Shown piece by piece: positions 57,791 through 64,000 of a stretch of 64,000 bases of DNA; within the stretch, counting starts at the first letter, position 1, and each line of letters opens with the position of its first letter. The DNA is from Tabrizicola_A aquatica (lineage in GTDB: Bacteria; Pseudomonadota; Alphaproteobacteria; Rhodobacterales; Rhodobacteraceae). The notes beneath the pieces are model-generated. The model did no database searches and was not told the origin of the DNA. It was given only the letters and a program-made list of their open reading frames with translations. The position numbers and the translations under genes are program-made. The stretch lies in the NCBI GenBank assembly GCA_965194375.1, contig CBDAEL010000001.1. One strand, written 5' to 3'.

Positions 57791-58423
57791 ATGTCCGCCA
57801 CCCCCGCCGTTGAAGATCGTCCGCAGATCACGCTGATCACCCCGCCCGCCTTTGAGCTGGAGGTGTTTCCCGACCAGCTGGCGCGGGTGCTGGACGGGGT
57901 CGAGGTGGCCTGCGTGCGGTTGGCGCTGGCGACCAAGGATGAGGAGATGATCCTGCGCGCGGGTGATGCCTGCCGCTTGGTCGCGCATGAGCGGGACGTG
58001 GCGATTGTCATTGAAAACCATGTGCTTATGGTCGAACGTCTGGGTCTTGACGGCGTGCATCTGACCGATGGCGCGCGGTCGGTGCGCAAGGTCCGCAAGG
58101 ATCTTGGGGCCGATGCGATTGTGGGGGCCTTTTGCGGCACCTCGCGCCATGAGGGCATGAGCGCGGGCGAGGCTGGGGCCGATTATGCCGCCTTTGGCCC
58201 CTTGGGCGAAACCGCGCTCGGCAAGGGCGAGCGGGTGGAGTTTGATTTGTTCGAATGGTGGAGCCAGGTGATCGAGGTGCCCTCGATCGCCGAAGGCGCG
58301 CTGACGGCCGAGTTGGTCGCGAAATTCGGCCCCGTCACCGATTTCTTCGGGGTTGGCGAAGAAATCTGGGGCGCAGAGGATCCGGCGGCGGCGCTGAAGG
58401 CGTTGATGGCCCCCTTGGGCTGA
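57791..58423 (+). CDS. ThiE/TenI-like protein with altered active site
   Basis: A 210-residue TIM-barrel protein of the thiamin-phosphate-synthase family, starting at ATG 57791 behind a near-perfect AAGGAG. GLDGVHLTDGARS and GADYAAFGP match ThiE/TenI, but the ligands are not conserved: no Q-x-R-x-K after strand 2 (VRLALATKDEE), IEN where IND is expected, GVHLTDG for GVHLGQ-x-D, and the T-x-T-K phosphate loop is ETALGKGE. It may have lost the synthase activity or act on another substrate. It is a single gene, divergent from trmJ, and no thiamin riboswitch is visible. Confidence 0.75.
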   Translation: MSATPAVEDRPQITLITPPAFELEVFPDQLARVLDGVEVACVRLALATKDEEMILRAGDACRLVAHERDVAIVIENHVLMVERLGLDGVHLTDGARSVRKVRKDLGADAIVGAFCGTSRHEGMSAGEAGADYAAFGPLGETALGKGERVEFDLFEWWSQVIEVPSIAEGALTAELVAKFGPVTDFFGVGEEIWGAEDPAAALKALMAPLG

Positions 58424-58470
58424 CACCCCTCGAGGAGAAGCCGCAGGCGCCCGACGAGAGCTTCGGCAGA

Positions 58471-59292
58471 TCAGCCTTCGGCCAAGGGATGGCTCGTGCG
58501 GATCACGCGCTCGCAATGCGCGGCCAATTCTTTGCGGCTGGGAAAGGCGTCCACCGGCACTTCGGGGTGGAAGATCACCTCGACCCGGCCCTGCCGCCGC
58601 GCCGCCAGTGTGAGCAGCAGATGCGGGCCAAATTCCATATTGCCCCACCAGCCGTAAAAGCGCGGGTCCTTCTCGGGCGGGGCGTGATAGACCACGGTCA
58701 CCGGCTGAATGAACAAGACCCGGTCCAGCCCGTGGGTGTAAAACGCCTGAAACAGCGAGGATTTGAACGGCAGGACGCGGATCGCGTCGGTGCTGGTACC
58801 TTCGGGGAAAAAGCAGAGGCGGTGACCGGCGCGCAGTCGCGCCTCGAACACCTCTTGCTGGGCTTTCGCCTCGGTGCCCTTGCGGTTGATAAACACCGTG
58901 CCGGTCGCCCGAGCCAGCCATCCGATGGCAGGCCATGAGGCCACTTCGGATTTTGACACGAAATAGATGCGCTGGGCCGCGTTCAGCGCGAAGATATCCA
59001 GCCATGACGCATGGTTGGCCACCACCGCACCCTTTTGGCGCATCGGTTGGCCCCGCACGATGATCGGCATGCGCAGGATGACAAAGGCCGCGCGGCAGAC
59101 GAATTGCGTGATGAAGGGGGTGATGGGCCGTTGTTGCCCGAACAGCGGCCGTTCGATCAGCCGCAAGAGCAAGAGAAGCAAAAGGCCGCCATAGGTCACG
59201 GCGCCCAGCGTCAACCCGCGCAGCGCCACCAACGCCCAGCCAAGAAGCCCGGGCTTTGCAACCACGATCGGTGCGTCACGCCAGTCCGTCAT
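58471..59292 (-). CDS. olsA: 1-acyl-glycerol-3-phosphate / lyso-ornithine lipid acyltransferase (OlsA-type)
   Basis: A 273-residue PlsC-family acyltransferase anchored by N-terminal hydrophobic segments. The catalytic motif is VVANHASWLD (H-x4-D) and the substrate motif LCFFPEGTSTD. Because it lies 10 bases after olsB on the same strand, it is best called OlsA, which adds the second acyl chain to lyso-ornithine lipid; OlsA proteins often also work on lysophosphatidic acid. Start ATG 59292. Confidence 0.88.
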   Translation of the reverse strand: MTDWRDAPIVVAKPGLLGWALVALRGLTLGAVTYGGLLLLLLLRLIERPLFGQQRPITPFITQFVCRAAFVILRMPIIVRGQPMRQKGAVVANHASWLDIFALNAAQRIYFVSKSEVASWPAIGWLARATGTVFINRKGTEAKAQQEVFEARLRAGHRLCFFPEGTSTDAIRVLPFKSSLFQAFYTHGLDRVLFIQPVTVVYHAPPEKDPRFYGWWGNMEFGPHLLLTLAARRQGRVEVIFHPEVPVDAFPSRKELAAHCERVIRTSHPLAEG

Positions 59293-59302
59293 GCCGTGTG
59301 CC

Positions 59303-60088
59303 TCACGCTCGATCGCCCTGCTTGCGGATCCAGAAGGCGCGGTGCTTGTCGCTCATCCGTGCGGTGTCAAGCACGAGGCAGACGTCTGTGGTGTTGAAGG
59401 CGTGATCGACAAAGGCGCCCTGGCCGACAAATCCGCCCAGCCGCAGATAGGCGCGGATCAGCGCCGGGGTGCCGGCCACGGCGGCGCGGCGGTCAAGCTG
59501 ATCGGCGGGGATGATGTCCATCGCCACGGCATGGGGCGGCAGGGCGCGGACTTGCAGCTCGGGCGGGGCAATGTGGTGATGGGCGAGATAGGACAAGGGC
59601 TGTGCCAGTGCCGCCACATCGGTGCCGTGGAACGAGGCGGCCCCGAACAGAATTTCGATATCGCGTTCCAGCACATAGGCGGCCAGCGCGCTCCACAGTT
59701 GCAGCATGGCGCTGCCGCCGCGATAGGCCGGATGCACGCAAGACCGCCCCAGTTCCACCAGCTTGCGCCCGGTGGATTTCAACGCGCTGAGGTCATATTC
59801 GCTTTCGGAATAGAAGCGACCGGCGCTGAGCATCCGGTCCGAGGGCAAAAGCCGGTAAGCCCCCACCACATCATCGAGATGCGTCGCATCGCGGCGGGTG
59901 TCGATCAGAAGAAGGTGGTCGAAATGCGGGTCAAACGCGTCGATTTCCAAAAGCCGGTCATGGTCGATCAGGGGGCCATTGGCGCCCAGTTCCTGCACGA
60001 AGACTCGATAGCGCAGCCGCTGCGCGGCGCGCAGATCGCGGTCGTCACGGGCAAGCCGCAAGACAAAGGCGCTGTCGTCGTCCGTCAT
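59303..60088 (-). CDS. olsB: L-ornithine N-alpha-acyltransferase (OlsB)
   Basis: A 261-residue GNAT-fold enzyme that transfers a 3-hydroxyacyl group from ACP to ornithine. Family signatures: LRAAQRLRYRVFVQELGA, the IDHDRLLEIDAFDPHFDHLLLID segment, VGAYRLLP and VELGRSCVHPAYRGGSAMLQLW. Start ATG 60088 (MTDDDSAFVLRLA); the longer upstream frame has no such similarity. With olsA it forms the two-step ornithine-lipid pathway, a phosphorus-free membrane lipid often made under phosphate limitation. Confidence 0.9.
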   Translation of the reverse strand: MTDDDSAFVLRLARDDRDLRAAQRLRYRVFVQELGANGPLIDHDRLLEIDAFDPHFDHLLLIDTRRDATHLDDVVGAYRLLPSDRMLSAGRFYSESEYDLSALKSTGRKLVELGRSCVHPAYRGGSAMLQLWSALAAYVLERDIEILFGAASFHGTDVAALAQPLSYLAHHHIAPPELQVRALPPHAVAMDIIPADQLDRRAAVAGTPALIRAYLRLGGFVGQGAFVDHAFNTTDVCLVLDTARMSDKHRAFWIRKQGDRA

Positions 60089-60227
60089 TCCTGCTTTTTT
60101 CCTGCCCCGATCGGCTTCGGTTCTAGAACCGGGCTGCGTGCAATGCAACTGCGGCTGCCGGTCAGAGTGGCTGGTGCGACAAATGCAATCCAAGGTTGCA
60201 TTAAGGTCTTCTTAACCCAATACTGGC

Positions 60228-60401
60228 TTAAAGGCCGAAAACGGGGACCAGATCGATCTGGTTCAGGTCAATCACCTGTTTTCCGGCGTGTTCGAAGTTC
60301 ACGGTAACGCGGTTGCCTATGTTGGATTGCACCTGACCAAGGCCCCAATCGGGCTGGGCGGGGTGCCGCACCAACATGCCGGGTTCCAAAAGTGCTGCCA
60401 T
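60228..60401 (-). CDS. DUF3553 family small protein
   Basis: A 57-residue protein, MAALLEPGMLVRHPAQPDWG then LGQVQSNIGNRVTVNFEHAG, the compact beta-rich DUF3553 domain, related in outline to the UvrD/CarD C-terminal Tudor-like fold. GGAG lies seven bases before its ATG (60401). A much longer frame upstream in the same register is antisense to chpT and is not needed. The small gene is divergent from chpT, 33 bases apart, as in other Rhodobacteraceae. Confidence 0.85.
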   Translation of the reverse strand: MAALLEPGMLVRHPAQPDWGLGQVQSNIGNRVTVNFEHAGKQVIDLNQIDLVPVFGL

Positions 60402-60434
60402 CTCAGGTCTCCGCCCGTAAGAAAGGTTGCCCCG

Positions 60435-61031
60435 ATGCATGATAAGTCTGACATCTCTGCCTTGCTGGGGTCGCGCATCTGTCATGATCTTATCAGCCCG
60501 ATCGGGGCCATCGGCAATGGGGTGGAGCTGTTGATGATGGACGGGCTGGCGCAGGGGCCCGAGATGACGCTGGTGGCCGAAAGCGTGGCCCATGCCAATG
60601 CGCGCATCCGGTTTTTCCGCGTGGCCTTTGGGCAGACATCCAAGGATCAGCGCATTGGCGCGGCTGAGGTGACGGGGATTTTGGCCGATATGGCGCGCGG
60701 CACGCGCGTGATGGTGGACTGGACTTCGCCTGCCGATCTGTCGCGGCGCGAATGCAAGTTGGCGTTTCAGTGCATCCTGTGCCTCGAAACGGCACTCGGC
60801 CAAGGTGGGCGCATCGCGGTGGACCGGGGGGAAAGCCGCTGGACGCTGACCGGGTCGGCGCCGCGGCTGCGGATTGACCCTGAGCTGTGGGAGGCGCTGT
60901 CAAACCCGGCGGCAGCACCCGAGATTGGCCCCGGGCAAGTGCAATTCCTGCTGGTGCCCGAGGAGGTGGCCCGCCAGCATCGCCGCTTGACGGTGGAGAT
61001 CAGCGGGCAGGAGATTCGGCTTACGTTCTGA
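60435..61031 (+). CDS. chpT: Histidine phosphotransferase ChpT
   Basis: A 198-residue protein of the ChpT fold. The phosphorylated histidine is in SRICHDLISPIGAIGNGVELL, with the rest of the helical pair (VAHANARIRFFRVAFGQ) and a degenerate ATPase-like domain after about residue 85. ChpT passes phosphate from the kinase CckA to CtrA (and CpdR), which in Rhodobacterales governs motility, gene-transfer agents and other late functions. Start ATG 60435. Its 3' end overlaps that of proA by 11 bases. Confidence 0.92.
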   Translation: MHDKSDISALLGSRICHDLISPIGAIGNGVELLMMDGLAQGPEMTLVAESVAHANARIRFFRVAFGQTSKDQRIGAAEVTGILADMARGTRVMVDWTSPADLSRRECKLAFQCILCLETALGQGGRIAVDRGESRWTLTGSAPRLRIDPELWEALSNPAAAPEIGPGQVQFLLVPEEVARQHRRLTVEISGQEIRLTF

Positions 61032-62277
61032 TCGTGCCGTCGCCGGTGACAAGGTATTTGAAGCTGCACAGCTGTTCGGCCCCAACCGGCCCGCGCGCAT
61101 GCAGTTTGCCCGTGGCAATGCCGATTTCGCCGCCCATGCCAAATTCGCCGCCATCGGCGAACTGAGTGGAGGCGTTGCGCATCAGGATGGCGCTGTCGAG
61201 CCGTTCGAAAAACCGCGCGGCGGTGGCGTCGTTTTCGGTCAGGATCGCCTCGGTGTGGTTGGAGCCATAGCGGCGGATATGGGCGATGGCGGCATCGACC
61301 CCGTCGACCAGCTTGGCGGCGATGATCTTGTCGAGAAACTCGCGGCCAAAATCGTCGGGGGCGGCCTGCACCGTGCCGGGGATTTTCAGAAGCTCACCCT
61401 CGGTGCGCACTTCGACCCCGGCGGCCAAGAGGTCCTCGATCAGCATCGCGCCGTGCTTGGTGTAGAACTGCCAGTCGATCAGCAGACATTCGGCGGCACC
61501 GCAAATGCCGGTGCGGCGGGTTTTGGCGTTCAGAACCACGCGGCGTGCCTTTTCAAGATCAGCGTCGCGGTCGGCGTAGATGTGGCAGATGCCCTCAAGA
61601 TGGGCAAAGACCGGCACGCGGGCCTCGGCTTGCACAAGGCCCACCAGACCCTTGCCGCCGCGCGGCACAATCACATCGATATAGGCCGTGGCGCGCAGCA
61701 TTTCGGTCACCATGGCGCGGTCGCGGGTGGGGATCAGCTGGATCGCGGCTTCGGGCAGACCGGCCTCGCGCAGGCCCTGCTGCATGCAGGCGTGCAACGC
61801 CTCGGAGGAGTGGAAGCTTTCGCTGCCACCGCGCAGGATCACGGCATTGCCGGCCTTAAGGCACAAGGCCCCGGCATCCGCGGTGACATTGGGGCGCGAT
61901 TCATAAATCACGCCCACCACGCCCAAGGGGGTGGCAACGCGTTGAATATGAAGCCCATTCGGGCGCGTCCATTGGTCCAGAACCCGGCCCACCGGATCGC
62001 GCTGTTCGGCCACCTGACGCAAGCCATCGACAATGCCGCGCAGGCGCGTCTCGTTCAGCATCAGCCGGTCGAGCATGGCGGGCGACAGGCCCTTGTCGCG
62101 GCCGAAATCCATGTCGAGCACATTGGCATCGAGGATCTCGTCCCGCCGCGCCCAGACCGCCGCCGCGGCCGCCTGCAAGGCCGCCGCCTTGCGTTCAGAT
62201 GAGGCATAGGCCAGCTCCGCCGCCGCCGCGCGGGCGCGGGTGCCGATTTCGGTCATCAGGTCGGACTGTTCGCTCAT
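61021..62277 (-). CDS. proA: Gamma-glutamyl phosphate reductase
   Basis: A 418-residue NADPH-dependent aldehyde-dehydrogenase-fold enzyme making glutamate semialdehyde, the second step of proline synthesis. Catalytic cysteine in TRRTGICGAAECLLID; PLGVVGVIYESRPNVTADAGALCLKAGNAVILRGGSES is the family signature. The start ATG 62277 (MSEQSDLMTEIG) has GGAGG eight bases upstream; an ATG two codons earlier lies too close to it. It follows proB by 92 bases; the gap holds three hairpins in a row. Confidence 0.95.
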   Translation of the reverse strand: MSEQSDLMTEIGTRARAAAAELAYASSERKAAALQAAAAAVWARRDEILDANVLDMDFGRDKGLSPAMLDRLMLNETRLRGIVDGLRQVAEQRDPVGRVLDQWTRPNGLHIQRVATPLGVVGVIYESRPNVTADAGALCLKAGNAVILRGGSESFHSSEALHACMQQGLREAGLPEAAIQLIPTRDRAMVTEMLRATAYIDVIVPRGGKGLVGLVQAEARVPVFAHLEGICHIYADRDADLEKARRVVLNAKTRRTGICGAAECLLIDWQFYTKHGAMLIEDLLAAGVEVRTEGELLKIPGTVQAAPDDFGREFLDKIIAAKLVDGVDAAIAHIRRYGSNHTEAILTENDATAARFFERLDSAILMRNASTQFADGGEFGMGGEIGIATGKLHARGPVGAEQLCSFKYLVTGDGTIRT

Positions 62278-62297
62278 CTTCATCCCCTCCCGAAACC

Positions 62298-62366
62298 GGA
62301 GTTTGACCCAAACTCCGCCCCGGAAAATCTGCAATTTTCCGAACCGATTTCTGTAAAGAAATCGGT
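62298..62366. repeat. Serial hairpin array between proB and proA
   Basis: Three stem-loops follow each other: GGAGTTTG (62298-62305) with CAAACTCC (62309-62316); CGGAAAAT (62321-62328) with ATTTTCCG (62334-62341); ACCGATTTCT (62343-62352) with AGAAATCGGT (62357-62366), 8, 8 and 10 bp. No U-run. It resembles the triple array at 21006-21133 in layout and may set the proA/proB ratio or be a repeat of unknown use. Confidence 0.8.
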
Positions 62367-62369
62367 GTC

Positions 62370-63485
62370 TCAGATCACCATATCGTCGCGATGCACCAAG
62401 GCCGAGCGGCCCTGATAGCCCAAGATCGCCTCGATATCGCCCGTCCGATGTCCGGCAATCGCGCGGGCCTCGGTGGCGGTATAGCGCACCAGACCCTTGC
62501 CCAAAACATCGCCCTCTGGCGACAGGATCGCCACCGGATCACCGCGACCAAAGCTGCCGGTGACCTCTGTAACGCCCGCCGGAAGCAGGCTTTTGCCCGC
62601 CTTCAGCGCCGTCACGGCCCCTGCGTCCAGCCGCAGTTCGCCGCGCGGCTTCATGGCGTTGATCCAGCGTTTGCGCGCGGCTTGCGGGTCGCCTTTGGGC
62701 AGGAACCACGTCCGGTTGGCCCCCCGCGCCAGCGCCTGCAAGGGGCGCGGGGTGGATCCTTCCATGATCGCCATGGCGCAGCCCCCGGCTACGGCGGTTT
62801 TCGCCGCCAGAAGCTTGGTCTTCATGCCGCCCTTGGACATGCCCGAAATCGGATCGCCCGCCATCGCCTCGATCTCGGGCGTGATCTTGGTGACAAGGTC
62901 AAACCGCTCGGCCGTCGGGTCTTCTTTCGGATTGGCCGAATAGAAGCCGTCCACATCTGACAACAGGATCAGCTGATCCGCCCCGACGGTGACCGCGATT
63001 TGCGCGGCGAGCCGGTCGTTGTCGCCAAAGCGGATCTCGTCGGTGGCCACGGTGTCGTTTTCATTGACGATCGGCACCACGCCCAGACCCAGCAGCGTTT
63101 CCATCGTGGCGCGGGAGTTGAGATAACGGCGGCGGTCCTCGGTATCCTCCAGCGTCACCAGAACCTGGCCGGTGGTGATGCCATGCGGTTGCAGCACCTC
63201 TTCATAGGCGCGCGCGAGACGGATTTGGCCCACGGCGGCGGCAGCCTGCGATTGCTCCAGCGTCAGCGGGCCATCCCCCAGCGCCAGCACCTTGCGGCCA
63301 AGCGCGATCGAGCCCGACGACACCAGCACCACATCGGTGCCGCGCAGCTTGGCCTCGGCCACATCCATGGCCAAAGCCGACAGCCAGCCCTGTTTCAACC
63401 CGGTCATGCGGTCAACCAGCAAGGCCGAACCGATCTTGATGACCAGTCGCTTCGCCGCCGTCACATCGGGGGCAATCAGGGGCAT
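62370..63485 (-). CDS. proB: Glutamate 5-kinase
   Basis: A 371-residue enzyme that phosphorylates glutamate in the first step of proline synthesis. The amino-acid-kinase domain (about 1-260) has RLVIKIGSALLVD, VSSGSIALG, IVNENDTVATDEIRFGDNDRLAAQ and GGMKTKLLAAKTA; a C-terminal PUA domain follows (GELRLDAGAVTALKAGKSLLPAGV). The start ATG overlaps the obgE stop (TAATG at 63483-63487), so it is coupled to obgE. A GTG four codons upstream is less likely. Confidence 0.96.
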   Translation of the reverse strand: MPLIAPDVTAAKRLVIKIGSALLVDRMTGLKQGWLSALAMDVAEAKLRGTDVVLVSSGSIALGRKVLALGDGPLTLEQSQAAAAVGQIRLARAYEEVLQPHGITTGQVLVTLEDTEDRRRYLNSRATMETLLGLGVVPIVNENDTVATDEIRFGDNDRLAAQIAVTVGADQLILLSDVDGFYSANPKEDPTAERFDLVTKITPEIEAMAGDPISGMSKGGMKTKLLAAKTAVAGGCAMAIMEGSTPRPLQALARGANRTWFLPKGDPQAARKRWINAMKPRGELRLDAGAVTALKAGKSLLPAGVTEVTGSFGRGDPVAILSPEGDVLGKGLVRYTATEARAIAGHRTGDIEAILGYQGRSALVHRDDMVI

Positions 63486-64000
63486 TACGGCTGCCACGGT
63501 CCTGTCTCCACTTGCGGGGCCTCACCTTCGATGGTGGCGTAAATCACGCGCAACACGTCCTGCACGCCCCGCCCTGCGACGCCCGAAATCACATGCACCG
63601 GCCCGCCTGAGGCCTTTTCCAAGGCGCGGCGGCGGTCGGAAATCTGCTTGGCATCCATCGCGTCCACCTTGTTCAGCGCCAAGATGCGGGGCTTGTCGCC
63701 CAGAACGTCGGAATAGGCCTCCAACTCATGCACGATGGTGCGGTAATCCTTGGTGACGCTGGAGGATGTGCCATCGACCAGATGCAACAACACCTTGCAG
63801 CGTTCGACATGGGCGAGGAACTGGATGCCAAGGCCCCGCCCTTCGCTGGCGCCTTCGATCAGGCCGGGGATATCGGCCATGACGAATTCCTTGCCATCCA
63901 CCCCGACGACGCCAAGGTTCGGCACCAGTGTGGTAAAGGGGTAGTCCGCAATCTTGGGCCGGGCGTTCGAGACGGCCGCCAGAAAGGTGGATTTGCCGGC
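63485..64000 (-). CDS. obgE: GTPase Obg/CgtA, 3' part, cut by window edge
   Basis: The last 171 residues of an Obg GTPase. From the P-loop GKSTFLAAVSNARPKIADYPFTTL, through G3 DIPGLIEGASEGRGLGIQFL and G4 LALNKVD, to the end. The N-terminal glycine-rich Obg fold is outside the window. Obg binds the 50S subunit and is essential in most bacteria. The stop overlaps proB (TAATG), giving the order obgE-proB-proA, frequent in alphaproteobacteria. Confidence 0.95.
   Translation of the reverse strand, partial: AGKSTFLAAVSNARPKIADYPFTTLVPNLGVVGVDGKEFVMADIPGLIEGASEGRGLGIQFLAHVERCKVLLHLVDGTSSSVTKDYRTIVHELEAYSDVLGDKPRILALNKVDAMDAKQISDRRRALEKASGGPVHVISGVAGRGVQDVLRVIYATIEGEAPQVETGPWQP

Overview
The window is 64 kb of a GC-rich chromosome of an alphaproteobacterium, most likely a Rhodobacteraceae (Rhodobacter/roseobacter-type) species. 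The support is gene content and order: fabA-fabB-fabI beside an Irr-type iron regulator, ruvCAB followed by a thioesterase gene and tolQRAB-pal-cpoB-tilS-ftsH, phosphatidylcholine synthase, OlsB/OlsA ornithine-lipid enzymes, the phosphotransferase ChpT, DUF1127 proteins and type-2 haem A synthase. Coding density is high, with many 4-base ATGA start/stop overlaps. There is no phage, insertion sequence, CRISPR array or obvious genomic island; the region is core chromosome.

Layout. 1-5.4 kb: edge of a membrane-anchored protein (probably a LuxR-type regulator), two exported proteins, trpB, pyrD with a DUF952 gene, tRNA-Gly(TCC) and a cysteine-containing exported protein. 5.4-6.7 kb: an AT-richer pocket with a voltage-gated-type potassium channel behind a decayed-looking spacer. 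6.7-13 kb: fabI, fabB, fabA, irr and ileS. 13-18 kb: a DUF1127 gene divergent from a LysR regulator, a DMT transporter, pcs, xerC and a DUF484 gene. 18-24 kb: fsa, priA, msrA, an enlarged prmA and a second DUF1127 gene. 24-37 kb: ruvCAB, two poorly characterised genes, ybgC, the Tol-Pal locus, tilS and ftsH. 37-43 kb: MOSC protein, CorA, a probable structured RNA, then fhs, a PchB-like chorismate mutase and two tandem folD genes. 43-51 kb: LytTR membrane protein, PdeM/Lhr repair pair, YmdB phosphodiesterase, DMT and SLC13-type transporters, yebC. 51-64 kb: MFS transporter, M32 carboxypeptidase, ctaA, a lytic transglycosylase, trmJ, a ThiE-like protein, olsA/olsB, a DUF3553 gene, chpT, proA, proB and the 3' part of obgE.

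Functional themes are membrane biogenesis (unsaturated fatty acids, phosphatidylcholine, ornithine lipids, Tol-Pal), DNA repair and replication restart (RuvABC, PriA, XerC, Lhr/PdeM) and one-carbon metabolism (Fhs and two FolD-type proteins).

No complete new system is evident. The strongest oddities are: (i) PrmA carries an in-register 78-residue duplication of its N-terminal domain; (ii) the first tandem FolD paralogue has lost the catalytic lysine and other conserved active-site residues; (iii) fhs is preceded by a 305-base non-coding leader that folds on a perfect 9-bp closing stem (6S RNA is one candidate); (iv) several intergenic gaps are filled by long or serial perfect hairpins that look like a dispersed repeat population.
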